DNA of 64,000 nt from Eretmocerus hayati (GCA_029851415.1 CM056742.1:75382748-75446747), one strand, 5' to 3'. Shown: positions 33,030 to 44,311, counted from the stretch's first letter. Numbers and translations are program-made. The notes: generated from the letters alone by a model not told the origin.

Positions 33030-33263
33030 TAGTTGGTTAATAGAGATATGAAATTATGATCCTTGATATAGAGTGCCAAAATGGTCAGTTGCTCATATGT
33101 TTATTGTTTGTTTCTAACATTTCCAATTGTCAATATCTAGGATAGATGAACTGTTGATCTCATATATTTATTGATTATTAGCAGTATTTCCAAGATATCC
33201 TTGTGTATAAGGGCATTTATGCCCGTTTATTTTCTAAAATAAAAATAAAAATAAAAAAAAAAA
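33030..33263 (+). other. LINE-B 3' UTR, hairpin and A-rich tail
   Basis: The 3' UTR ends with a hairpin GGGCATTTATGCCC at 33211-33224, then TTTATTTTCTAAAATAAAAATAA and a run of A's. A hairpin plus simple-repeat tail is the usual recognition end for such LINE RTs. Confidence 0.7.
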
Positions 33264-33298
33264 ACATAGATTGATATTGGATTACTCCAATTCGATCC

Positions 33299-33745
33299 AT
33301 GGATTTGGCTGAAATTCACGTCAAATACTCGTCTTGCGTGGCAGAGTATGCATGTGAATTTCTTCCGCATGAAATTGACTTGCAGCGATCTGGCGAGCAG
33401 AAGTCCTCCCCGTTTGAAATACACGTGAGAAGTCATTTTTTGCGTCCCTCTCAAAATTGGCCACAGGAACTGCTACGGAACCACTGCGAACTTGTTCTTG
33501 AACAAAAAATACATCTTTCAGGGGTATTTTCAAGGACGGAAAATGATGCGCTGATACCTACAATCGAGGAATTCTCGAACGGGGTTGAGTTAATCAAAAT
33601 GTTGCAGAGGATCAAAGTTGTAGATTTTATCATGAGCTTCCATTTGGCACTAGTTTTTTATGCATATGTTGATAGAGTTCCTGAAAAACGCCCAAAACTG
33701 ATGAAAAACCATGTTAATCGAATTTCCAGGCGACCTCGAGGTTAA
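33299..33745 (+). CDS. unassigned open frame, probably spurious
   Basis: These 148 codons start at ATG 33299 (MDLAEIHVKYSSCVAEYACEF). I recognise no family. The frame lies just right of the LINE within the large inverted-repeat element. There is no paired gene or splice structure. It could be part of a lost transposase, but length alone is weak support. Confidence 0.15.
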   Translation: MDLAEIHVKYSSCVAEYACEFLPHEIDLQRSGEQKSSPFEIHVRSHFLRPSQNWPQELLRNHCELVLEQKIHLSGVFSRTENDALIPTIEEFSNGVELIKMLQRIKVVDFIMSFHLALVFYAYVDRVPEKRPKLMKNHVNRISRRPRG

Positions 33746-35486
33746 AATGAATGAAATGAGAAGGACAACTCATAGATCTCACCAAAATACACATTCTATG
33801 CTCTCATAACTTTTTCGAAAAAACACACCAAATTTGAGTTAATAGCAGAAAAAGTACCGAAAAAGGCACTTTCCAACTTTCTCACGTGAAAAACTCGAAG
33901 AATTCGAATGGAAACCCTATATAATTAATATATGAAAGGTTGGCTCTCTTCATGTTCTTTGAAATGAAACAAAAATCCATGGCGTTCCAATGTCTCTGCT
34001 TCGGGGAATATGCATTTTTATGCGGGATCGCTCTTTCGGAAGGAATAATTGATGATTCTGAGATGCTATAGGTGAATTTACGTCGATAGATGATTACTAC
34101 AGCACAAAAAACGCTTTAATACTAATCTGTGATCCCGGTCTAGGGTCCCACAATATTCCAGACCATGATCGTATTCATCAATTACACCTGTACTGTAGAA
34201 ACTCCTTGTTCTCGGAGATCCAATTACCCGTATAAAATTGAAAGTACTATACTCCTCTAATTTCCACGCAGCTGAAAGCTCAAAGGAGGAATGTGTGTCA
34301 TGGAATTCCCAAGTTCTTATCGGAATACACCTCATTGAGACCTTCTATTGTGCCAAAAAATATGAGACAAGAAATCATTACAAAAAATAAAATTCCTTTC
34401 TACAAACAACACACAATGGATACAAAGATTCAATCTGTTCATCTTCATCGACCGATAGCGATTCAAACACTGCGAGTTCTGCTTTCTCTTGTTTCGATAG
34501 AGACAATGCTTTTGAATTTTGCCGCGCATGGCTTTCAATTGCGCATAATCCCAGTATGCGGCGCTTCATGATCTTCTTGCTATCGCAAGTAAATTTCGAA
34601 TCGAAAGGATACAATAAAGTCCTCGATGCGATCTGAGGCAAGCGTCTGCCTAAAGCATCCAGTGGGGCACTGATGAGGTGGCTCTGGATTGCTGCACCGA
34701 AACGCTTAATTATTTTTGACTGCGATCTCTAGATCGTAACCCTCCTTGTCACTTCCGACGACCTCATACTAAAGAGGCAGACAAGGAGTGGGTTAACTAT
34801 TTGAACCTGAGAGCGATCGAGTCTCTCTTTTGAGTTTATTTCAGGGATATCTAGAGTTTGGTTGAAACGGAATTTTCATGTAGTTAGTTTGAATATATTC
34901 AAAATGGAGTTTTTGGTGAAAATTCTGATCATTTCCTGAAAATTCAAGTATGTGAAGATTGGATGAAATATTGGTATCAACCAATCGATAGATTAAGCCA
35001 CTGAACCCATAGCTTAGGCAACCCGAATTGCGGTAAAACAACAGAGGAGAAAAATATTTTACTATCAAGGTACACAATTTTGGCGATTTTATCTCGAAAC
35101 GCCTCTAAATTAAATTCGACATGGGACAGGAGAGTTGACAAATCACTAGCCTCATTTCCGAATGATTCTCTACAACTTGTAGGAGACGAAATTCCGATTA
35201 GCTAAACCGTACAAGAGAAAGCGAGTCGGGAAAAAAAACAACACACATACACACATACACACACACGGACAAAGGTACGGAAAGGTGGCTCCCCCAAATA
35301 TCTTGAAGGCCTCTGAGAGGAAAAAGGTGACCTCTAATCGATAGATTTTGGCGAGAGGAATAAATTGGTTGAGGTATTTTTTTCGATAAGAGGGATTTCG
35401 TTGAAGAGAATATTGGATTGAATGGAAGACTTGATCAAAAATTTGATGAACTAAAGACAAAGCTTTCTCTTGAGAGAAAGCGAAAG
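33746..35486. other. unassigned interior of the large inverted-repeat element
   Basis: No gene is recognised. There is a hairpin at about 34737-34795 (AACCCTCCTTGTC with GACAAGGAGTGGGTT) and a CA/TA-rich microsatellite at 35240-35267. The open frames are short and overlapping. Confidence 0.4.
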
Positions 35487-35650
35487 GGCCTGAAATGGCC
35501 CTTCCACGGGCTTCAGGGCCCACAGGGAGGGTCGAAAAAAATCGAAAAAAATCCTATTGCACCATTCCAACATGATTCAAACAGGAGAAATATTCTTGAG
35601 ATTTTCCCCCGACCCTCCTGGTGACGATTTTGTCCAGCTTGCTCCGAAAT
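35487..35650 (-). repeat. right terminal inverted repeat of the large element
   Basis: It runs from GGGCCTGAAATGGCCC to GCTTGCTCCGAAATTCCCC and mirrors 24735-24905. Satellite starts at the next bases. Confidence 0.78.
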
Positions 35651-35850
35651 TCCCCGTATACATGTCTAGTACCGATATGAATTACTCCCGAGGCCCGGTC
35701 AACACTTGATTCCGCGTATTTTCCGAGTTCTGAGTGCTTAGTAACGATATCGATTGTTTTCGAAGGCTGCTGATGACTTGGATACCCGTATTTTCCAAAT
35801 TTCCCGCTGGATATCATATGGAGACCATCGTATTTGAGTTATTCTGGCTC
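35651..35850 (+). repeat. satellite, array part 5
   Basis: It resumes with TATACATGTCTAGTACCG in register with 24734. It has an internal shortcut from CGAGTTC to TGAGTGCTTAGTAACG and fades out after ATTCTGGCTCAA. Confidence 0.82.
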
Positions 35851-36084
35851 AACCTTCTGGAGGTATAGGACAAGATTTTGAGACGTTTCAATCCAACGCT
35901 TCAATAAGTTCTCGGAAAAATAAAGAATTTCCGAGACTTGATAAATCGAAAATTGATATAATTCATCACACCGAGCATTCCTTGCTTGTGTTCAGAAGAT
36001 GAGGACCTCAAGTAATGCTCAGCGTTTAGATTTATCAATTTCGTCGCATCAAATATTCTCAAACTTCAACACCATTTCGAGGTG

Positions 36085-36840
36085 TCATCAATGATTAGTT
36101 TTCTGATCTTGAATAGTTCTCCTCCTCTGGTTATGAGGTACATCTTGAAATCGAGTCGTTTCGGATAACTCCATCGGCTTCGAGTTGTGCGATTCTGAAA
36201 ACTCTCGGATACATATTTTGAGAGCTTGACAGTCAATTTTCCATATGAATTCTCTGAAAAAATTCATTGAAACAAAATGTAGAGTCATAGTTCCACCAAA
36301 TTCGAGTTGAGAGAGCCTCAAAACCTCCAGTCTATGTTTTGAGAACTTTTCATCTTGTTCTTCAAATTCCCCAACTTAATTGTTCCAATGAATTCATATA
36401 AACTAATGGTAGAGCAATAACTCCATGACATTCGTGTTCAGCGACCCTCAAAACCCTCGAGTACATATTTTGAGAGCTTGTCATTCTATTCTTCCAATTT
36501 TCCGTATAAATTGTTTTAAAAATTCTATGAACGAGTTGTAGAGCGGTAATTTTACCGAATTCGATTTCAGTGACCCTCAAAACCCCCGAGTTCATATTTT
36601 GAGAGATTGTTATCCAATTCCCTTACTTTTTCGACTGAATTGTTCAAATAAATTTGTTCGAACAAATTGTAGAGCAATGATTTCATTGGATTCGAGTTCA
36701 GCGATCCTCAAAGCCCCCGGGTACATATTTTGAGAGCTTGCCATTCAATTGTTTCAATTTTCCCAATGAATTGTTCGGACAAATTTTTCAAACGAATCGT
36801 AGTGAAAAAATTCCGCCAGATTCGAGTTCAGCGACCTTCT
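36085..36840. repeat. tandem repeat, period about 130 bp, five to six copies
   Basis: The block ACATATTTTGAGAGCTTG, preceded by CCTCAAAACCC, recurs near 36213, 36333 (variant), 36463, 36593 and 36723. Each unit also has a GTAGAGCAATAA-like and a TTCGAGTTCAGCGA-like segment. Copies differ by substitutions and small indels, so it is an old array unrelated to the 515-bp satellite. Confidence 0.85.
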
Positions 36841-37837
36841 GAACAACCTAAATATATTTTTAGGGATTTCCCTATTTTTCACCGAGGCCCAAGAATAGGT
36901 TGAAAATTCGTGCGATTTCAATTTTTCCCATTCTAGGGAAATCACTAGAGGGGGTGAAATTGGTCTGACCCGATCATATATGATCATAACACTCGCCAAT
37001 GTATGGATGAAGTTGCAAATATTACTCGTCGACACCCACATGGAAGGTGCTGCATTTTTGGATTTCTTGCGACGTGGAAGTAGCGAGGGAAATAGACAGC
37101 CTTTGACGAGCTCCGCGTTGCAAATGCAGCAGACGATGCAAGTCGCCCCGCGAGGTCCGTGAGCACTCTCTCGGGGGGGCGGTTATGTTACCACCTACCG
37201 CGCCGGTCATTTATTCTCCGGAGCATCAAGAATGAAATAGTGCTGTTCATTTTTTGTGATTGTTGTTCATCACAACATACCGACCGACCCAGTATATGGA
37301 AGTGATATAAAGATTGTTTATAGATAAATCGTGAGCGAATAGTGAAGGTGATACACGGACATTTCGCAAAAGTCATGATCAGAGTTGATGTCGGCGACCC
37401 GCATAACCTGGAGCCAGTAATTCCATCGATGGCTGGTGCATAATGGTGAGTGCCTCTTTGCTACTATGTCACAATGTCAATTTTCGTAGCAATATATCTC
37501 TTGCGCTTATTCAATTTGTCAAAGATAGGAATTCTTTAGAGTGTACTACCTAAATGGTTGTATGTTGAAGGTTCGAAAATTTTCAATCGGCGAAATGAGA
37601 ATATGAATACTCTAAGACGATGTCTAGAGCATGAATCGAGCATGAATATACGGTTTGTTTTGAATAATAGGAAACAGTGTTCTGGGTGGCAAACCCAAAC
37701 ACAGGCAGGTCGAGCTACCTCTGAAAATCTCTCACTTTTCCGAAACTATCATTTCGTTGCTCTAAAACGTTTCAAATTTCAACATGATTAAATGATATAG
37801 CCATCCAAGTTTGAGCCACGGGAACCGCAAAAGACAC
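36841..37837. other. unassigned sequence
   Basis: No gene or repeat is recognised with confidence. A GC-rich patch lies near 37080-37210 with short open frames on both strands. Confidence 0.35.
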
Positions 37838-38367
37838 TGTTCGAATTTGGTAGGAAATTCGAAAGAGTTTCAGCGACCAAAGTGCAGTGACCGGAGGCGT
37901 GTCTTTATATCGCGCGATGCATATTCAAATTCCTAATTGGCCAGAAATCGGCACTAATACATGCACCTTTGGCCCTGTGTCTCGGCGCGAGCCTCTCTCG
38001 CGTCGTTCAAATAGTCAGTCAGCTGCCGGCTTTTGTCCATCGAGCAGCGCAATCATCTCGCTATCTCATTGTCGATATGTAGCGAATTTATCCTTTTCGC
38101 GCCCGCGTCGGTGCCCGCCCCGCGACTCAATTTTCATCATTCCCTTTTAGTATTCCTGTGCCGCGATCTCTTCCGCGCCTTATTCTAATATATACAAGTG
38201 TTCACACACCCGTTTGACAGAATATATTCGAGTATTTAATTTAGTAATTCGCGAGTGCTCATTTACCCATATTCACGCTTCCACTTTTTACTTATAACAT
38301 TTCTGCACAACTCAAGCCACATAATTCTGGGCTCCAGAGTTCCCCAAAGATCACTCTGTCCCGAACA
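37838..38367 (+). repeat. 5' LTR of the non-autonomous element
   Basis: TG...CA ends, 530 bp. It contains a TATATC-type box near CTTTATATCGCGCGATGC and the GC-rich GCCTCTCTCGCGTCG region, both shared by the 3' copy. Confidence 0.9.
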
Positions 38368-38368
38368 T

Positions 38369-38386
38369 TTGGTAGCAGAGCGTGGT
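38369..38386 (+). other. primer-binding site, initiator tRNA-Met type
   Basis: TTGGTAGCAGAGCGTGG follows the LTR directly. TGGTAGCAGAG is complementary to the 3' end of animal initiator tRNA-Met as I recall it; the later bases differ. Confidence 0.6.
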
Positions 38387-38399
38387 TTGCAGTTCGTGC

Positions 38400-38804
38400 T
38401 CCGAGACTCGCAAATTTTGGCGCGCGCGGAAATGCTTCGTTTGAGTGCGCGCGGGAATCGGGAGTGTCGCGGGGCCGTGTGCAGTGTTGTTACCGTGTTG
38501 CTCGCCCAGCGAGAATTTGCTCGCCCACCAGCTCTTCGGCTTCGAGGACGACAGCACTGGAGCATACTTCTTCGAGGCATCCTTGGCACCGACGCGCGGC
38601 AACTACGTGTGGCAGAGAAACAAACCGGCAGGCTGGATCATCAGGCGCGTGACAGTTGGCCCGTGTCTTGTGAGTTGCCGAGGAGTCACATCTTCGAGAC
38701 CCTCATCACGGTGACCACGAGCTTTATAACAGCTCCTGGTGCATCACCACCCAAGCAGCTTCTTCAAGAGCAATACGCTCACCCTAACGCACAGCAGTTT
38801 TAGA
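38400..38804 (+). other. GC-rich coding-like segment inside the LTR element
   Basis: Positions 38510-38712 read in one frame as HQLFGFEDDSTGAYFFEASL and NYVWQRNKPAGWIIRR, with C/G in many third positions, unlike the AT-rich remainder. It ends at a TGA near 38712. It may be a captured host exon or a gag remnant. I do not recognise the protein. Confidence 0.3.
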
Positions 38805-40979
38805 GCAGTGCAAGAGAGGGGGGCCGTGGCTACGCAGCCACGGCCGGGTTATCAACACCGCAATACGACAAAGCTCACGGGACGACGACGATATGCTTTG
38901 GATTTGGATGCTGGACTTATACATCGCCTCATTGAGAGTTTGCAGTCCACAATACAGCTTCGTAACTGGATGGTCACTTTGCCGAGCCACACTACGCATC
39001 GGAAAGTACATGTATATCGTAAGATCACCCGAATCTGTGGGTTTTGCATATACCTTGCTCAGGTAAATACATGCTTTCCATATAAATGTTGGGATTTGGA
39101 TGAAATACTCCAAAATGTACCTTGTTGGTTTTGGGAGTTGGAGCTAATATTTACAAGTATTCATTTTTTGGATTTGGTTGGAATAATGAAAAATATTGCT
39201 CTGTGACCTGGATGGTAAAACTAGCATTTCCATTCTTTCTCGCACGTTCTTGCGCTCTTCAGCGCAACTTACGCTGCGGATCTGGGAGTCAGGAGCCTTC
39301 TCACTCGGAGAAGATGCGCCCTACCAGATAACCTGCATAGTTTGAGTTTTAGTGGATTTCAAATTCATGCTTTTGTTGTGAGCAGTCTGCCAAACGGAGA
39401 TTGAGAGCTATTCACAGCTTGCTCTCACATTTTGGTTTTGTCTACTTGAAATTCATTGAGGGCAGCTGAACGCTGCATATTTTTAACCATCCATGGACGG
39501 ATGGAATTAATGGTTGGAACTTGAGTTTCATATTCCCGTTGGAGAGAACGCTGTATGGAGCATCTCTCGTTTGTTGGTATACGTTACACTATTTTAGTCT
39601 CGGTTGTAGCTTGACTGTATTTTGGAAATGGGTTTCATGCCTGAATTATAGCATTTTGAATGAAATATACGACATTCTCTCTTAAGTGCAGGTTGGAACT
39701 CATGAAGTAGCAGCTTCGCCAGTCTGATCAGCTGGCAATCTGCAGTCGTAACAATGCTATATTCAGCGCAGCAACATACCCTACCCTGATGTTGGGCTTC
39801 AACCACATTCGGAGTAACCTTCAGCAACACCATGCAACATCAGCGTAGCAGCAGTAGAGTTTTGTCCTTTGGCCAAGGACATACGGCGTTTGGAGTATGG
39901 CCGACTTCAATTCCGCCCTCAACTCGGACAGCTGCGCTGAGCTGGAGGAAACTCACCTGACGTCCAGGATGTCCAGTCTAGAATGGGATCCAGTCAACAT
40001 CAACTGAAGACAACTTTGTACAAATTCACTCGCGTGCGCTCGACATTACACCACACGATTTCCTCGACACACCCGCGAGATTATTATTACGTTGTGCAAA
40101 GCACTTTTTATTATTATTCGCGTCACCTCGTAGAATCATTTACTTTGATCGCATATTGAAATCGAATTTTTAAACAGTCGAATCATTTGAGGTGCGTGCT
40201 TTCAAGACTGTTCGTGCAAATATTTTTAGAGCAACAACTGCAGAAGTTTGGCTCTGTGTATGCAGCCATAACAGCTCAAGCGTGAGCTATATAATTTCAT
40301 GTGTTTTGATTCAAATGTACTAAAACGTACTTCTTTTAATTTCTAGTGATAGTGCTAAATCGAACTCATTTGTTACAATTCAAGAGTTTATATGGTGGAA
40401 CCATTGAGTATAGGAAGTTGACGTGCTTATGCGCTCACTTTACTGTTCATCAGAGTTTTATTTGAATTATTAGATTATTGAATCACGGTCCTCGGATCGG
40501 ATTGCGTGCATTGATCACCAATCATCATTATCAAGTCTCAGAAGACTTTTTGTAGATTTGTTTGTTAGCGTTCGTTGGTGGGCATCGTCAAATCATTCCT
40601 ATATTATTTTGTATCGAATCATTTGTCGACCGTTCGATATTCTGATTGTGAGTGAGTATAGACTCATCGATTTTCGAGTAATCGTTTGATAATGATTGTC
40701 AAACCATGCACATTGTTCACTTGATCTTTTGATTTTTACTTGCAATTAGTCACTCAGAACTTGATATATTTCGCATCAATTTTCATCATTTTGCATATTC
40801 ATGTTACAGTTGAGTTCAGATCATTTCATCTTAGTATCAACAGGACTAGTTCCAGACTAGCATCGCAATTTTTATAATTGTTTGCAATGATCTAATTTAT
40901 AATTTTGATTCACGAATACTTTTACAATTTTGCGGCATACTGCTCGCCTACCAGGTTTCAATTTTTTATTTGCTGAGTT
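38805..40979 (+). other. non-coding interior of the LTR element
   Basis: It is AT-rich with scattered short frames and none of the retroelement motifs. The purine-rich tract before the 3' LTR is at about 40981-40995. Confidence 0.6.
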
Positions 40980-40995
40980 AGCAAAGAGGGCAGTA

Positions 40996-41525
40996 TGTTC
41001 GAATTTGGTAGGAAATTCGAAAGAGTTTCAGCGACAAAAGTGCAGTGACCGGAGGCGTGTCTTTATATCGCGCGATGCATATTCAAATTCCTAATTGGCC
41101 AGAAATCGGCACTTATACATGCACCTTTGGCCCTGTGTCTCGGCGCGAGCCTCTCTCGCGTCGTTCAAATAGTCAGTCAGCTGCCGGCTTTTGTCCATCA
41201 AGCAGCGCAATCATCTCGCTGTCTCATTGTCGATATGTAGCGAATTTATCCTTTTCGCGCCCGCGTCGGTGCCCGCCCCGCGACTCAATTTTCATCATTC
41301 CTTTTTAGTATTCCTGTGCCACGATCTCTTCCGCGCCTTATTCTAGTATATACAAGTGTTCACACACCCGTTTGACAGAATATATTCGAGTATTTTATTT
41401 AGTAATTCGCGAGTGCTCATTTACCCATATTCACGCTTCCACTTTTTACTTATAACATTTCTGCACAACTCAAGCCACATAATTCTGGGCTCCAGAGTTC
41501 CCCAAAGATCACTCTGTCCCGAACA
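40996..41525 (+). repeat. 3' LTR of the non-autonomous element
   Basis: A near-identical copy of 37838-38367 with the same length and ends, followed by GACAC. Confidence 0.9.
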
Positions 41526-42333
41526 GACACTCTTGGCTTTCTATGCAGACTGATGTGCTACAACCACCGGAAAAGTACGCGGAAAGTGACTGCTTGCAAC
41601 ACCCAGTAACAACCGACAAGAAACTTTCGCACACCGCGCGATCGTCATTTGTTTACAAGCAGTAGCGATCGTTATGTTCCACATCCCTTATCTCGCACAT
41701 TCCAGAATACCTCCGGACCTATGCCTCATATAATGCGTGGCTCGCGTAGAATTTCTTTCTCTGGTTCTCGAAAAAAACAAACGAAGGTAAATGTAGTGTA
41801 ACCGCAAGGAACGGGAACGAGAAATTTTTCGGCAACATCGAAACTTGTTCGAGTTCTTGAATGCAGGAAATAACAATGCTGCGCTACTTGCTCATGAAAA
41901 ATCATCGATGGCGCCTTTTGTGCTTTCGGCTGATAGTTTCTAGTGCTTTTGGATCTGCTAGTATGACGTCAATTCGGAGCTTTAGCTCACATATTGTGAA
42001 TCGCAGAGCACGTTTTTGATCTGCGCGAGAATGTTTCTTTGCCCCCGTAATTATATGAGATAGAAGCTCTTACTTTAGTTACTTTTCAGCTTATTTCGGG
42101 AAAAAATGTTCCTCATGCATAGAAACATAAAAAATCGAAATAGAGTGAGTAAAAGCAAAGTGCACTGGTAATGTCAATCATTTACTCTGTGCTCCTTACG
42201 GGTGTTTCGCTTCTTGATTTTTGAGCACTTGTCACTCTGTCACTAAACACGCATATTTCAGATCATTGCGTTACCCAATTGACAATTCATCAATCATTCA
42301 ATGTTGTGTAATTTATCAGAAATTTTACGAAAA
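41526..42333. other. unassigned sequence
   Basis: I see no repeat structure or coding motif. Confidence 0.3.
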
Positions 42334-42368
42334 TCAATTTATGTGGTCTGACTTGTTCGAACCCTTAC

Positions 42369-42576
42369 CGATCCTGTAACTGTAATTGACAAGTATTCTT
42401 GGCATCATGTACAGTGAGTGAAACATCAACATAAGCCATGTGATGTTTCTGCGTCCTTTGGTGAACTCTAGAAGCTGATCAAAACGGGTGCCATCGGTGA
42501 GACCCGTTGCAGTGATAGGGAAGCGAGTTGTAGCCACGCTTTTCTTGTGTATCTTTATGTGGTCACTACTTATATA
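42369..42576 (-). CDS. possible host exon, family unknown
   Basis: A minus-strand frame open from 42576 reads VATTRFPITATGLTDGTRFD, then LLEFTKGRRNITWLMLMF and ILVNYSYRIG. A good 5' splice site (ATCG|GTAAGGG) falls at its end near 42369. The residue mix looks like a real protein (a basic stretch and a hydrophobic stretch), but I cannot name it and find no neighbouring exon. The proposal is weak and depends on the splice site. Confidence 0.22.
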
Positions 42577-42914
42577 TTATCGCTTTCTGTTTTGATCGTG
42601 CAGAATAATTATAAAGGAGATACTCTAGTACCAACTTTCTGTAACAGACCCTATCACCACTCGAGCAGGTGTCGGGGCTCGTGTTGTGAACTCTACACAG
42701 TACCGTTTCGGTAGGATGATAGATAACTAAAGCGATAAGTGACAATTTTTAATTGATATTCCTAGGAGTGACAGAATTCTATGTTGTGAAGTACACCGTT
42801 TAATGAGACAATGGGCGAGAATTGTTCATCTGAAGTAGCTGCTTGTCTACAAGAAGTTGCAGCAAGGGAGGTCAATGAAAATTATCTCAACGATCTAAAA
42901 TCAAGATCATATCT
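42577..42914. other. unassigned sequence
   Basis: No motif is recognised. An open frame from 42811 runs into the foldback arm and is not likely to be a gene. Confidence 0.3.
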
Positions 42915-44307
42915 GGGGCAGAACACGTCAACTGTCCTGGGCTGCTTTTTGGAGGGTGAAACATGTAGTTTTGAGCCATCTGTGAATGCCGTAGGACCCA
43001 CGTATGAAAAGTCGATGACATCATTACCGACGTATTTTTGCCTCAGGTTTCCAATGGCGGCATTTGTTCTTCGGCTTTATGCCACCATAACCTCAGAAAT
43101 TAGCAATCGAGTTTTGAAATGGCAATAAGTCGAAATTACCCCTTCTGGGAGTCATTTGATATTCCCAATCGAAAGATCAGGAAATCTTACGTCGAAAGAG
43201 CTCTCGAGAAACTAGGGGTTTTTCGATTTTCACTAGGAGTGAAGCAACGATGAAATTACAAGTGCTCATTCACGTGCTGTTTAACTTTTGCGGGCGTTCT
43301 GGGCCGTTTAATTGAACGCAGGGAAATAATCAATCGAGGCATCTTCGACGTATTCTTGTCTCATCTTATTGATGGAGAGCTCTGTTTTCTCCAATTTGGT
43401 TCAACATAACCTCAAAAAACGGGAATTATACGTCGAAATTGTTTGAACTCGAACTAATCTATTCTTTCGTCTCATCGATAGCCTGATTCGGGAGAATGAA
43501 CAATTCTCAATGTAATTCGTGATCTCTGTTGGGATTCACAATCTCTAGTGATGAAATGGAGTCCACATGACTAGATTTCTGCTTTTCCGAGGAACGAAGC
43601 AGTGGATAACTGAGATCTCGGCGTAAGCGTGACACTAGGAGTGCTTCTCTTCTTTATAACCTTATTTTGTATGGGGATAGTCAAGGAACCAATCGTAGAA
43701 CACTATTTCATCATGAACATGAATCAATTTCCCAAATGATGTCATCAAAGAGACGAAAAAGGAGGTTGAATTGAGTTAAGATTCTTCCGATGCATGATTC
43801 CGTTTTGTGAGGTTATGTTGAATCAGAATGTAATACTGAGCTCTCCATCAGAAAGATGAGATGTTAATACGGCGAAGGTGCCTCGATTGATTATTTCCCT
43901 GCGTCGAATTGAACGGCCCAGAACACCCGCAAAAGGTGAACAGCACGTAAATGAGCATTCGTACTTTCATCGTTGCTTTACTCCTAGTGGAAATCGAAAA
44001 ACCCCTATTTCTTCGAGAGCAATTTCGATGTGAAATTCCCTGATCTCTCGATTGGGAATAGCAAAAGACCTACAAAAAGGGGTGATTTTGAGTTATTGCC
44101 ATTCTAAAACTTGATTGCTAATTTTTGAGGTCATGGTAGCACAGAACCGAAGAACAAACCCCGCCATCGGGAAGCTGAGGCAAGAATACGTCGGGAATGA
44201 TGTCATTGATTTATTCCTACGTGGGGTCTACGGCCTTCACAGATGGCTCAAAACTACATGTTTCACCCTCCAAAAAGCAACCCAGAACAATTGACGTAAT
44301 TAGCCCC
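42915..44307. mobile_element. foldback/long-TIR element, 1.4 kb
   Basis: Arms 42915-43435 and about 43785-44307 are reverse complements with scattered changes. Examples are GGAGGGTGAAACATGTAGTT with AACTACATGTTTCACCCTCC, and GAAATAATCAATCGAGGCA with its reverse complement. The tips read GGGGC...ACGTCAA. ATCT lies on both sides (42911-42914 and 44308-44311) as a possible 4-bp duplication. The 350-bp centre is non-coding. Confidence 0.82.
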
Positions 44308-44311
44308 ATCT

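Larger units (their letters stand above)
28477..33263 (+). mobile_element. CR1-like LINE-B, full length, intact ORFs
   Basis: The element has a 5' UTR (28477-29142), ORF1 with a PHD finger, ORF2 with endonuclease and RT, a short 3' UTR with a hairpin, and an A-rich tail (AAAATA repeats then A's). The 6-bp target duplication ACATAG flanks it (28471-28476 and 33264-33269). Neither ORF has a stop. It is the best candidate in this window for a recently active autonomous element. Confidence 0.88.
24735..35650. mobile_element. large inverted-repeat DNA element with nested LINE
   Basis: The satellite stops at GAGTAGATAT and resumes with TATACATGTCTAG. The inserted block has matching inverted ends: 24735-24905 reads GGGAAATTCTGGAGCAAGC... 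and the right end (35487-35650) is its reverse complement with scattered changes. The ends share the satellite bases TAT, perhaps a short target duplication. Removing the LINE at 28477-33263 leaves about 6.1 kb. No transposase was found. Internal arms at 24915-25600 and 26705-27395 also pair. Confidence 0.68.
37838..41525 (+). mobile_element. non-autonomous LTR retrotransposon
   Basis: Two 530-bp LTRs (37838-38367 and 40996-41525) begin TGTTCGAATTTGG and end CCCGAACA. They differ at only a few sites that I can see. The perfect 5-bp target duplication GACAC flanks the element (37833-37837 and 41526-41530). The primer site TGGTAGCAGAGCGTGG and the purine-rich AGCAAAGAGGGCAG before the 3' LTR set the orientation. 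The 2.6-kb interior shows no gag, protease, RT or integrase, so it would depend on another element. Confidence 0.9.

Noticed and set aside
33299..33745. 148-codon frame as a transposase
   Set aside because: No catalytic motif could be seen, so only a low-confidence entry was kept.
35240..35267. possible CRISPR-like short repeats
   Set aside because: It is a simple CA/TA microsatellite with no spacers, and the organism is eukaryotic.
38255..38803. 182-codon frame crossing the LTR/internal border
   Set aside because: It runs through LTR, primer site and interior, so it cannot be a natural retroelement gene.
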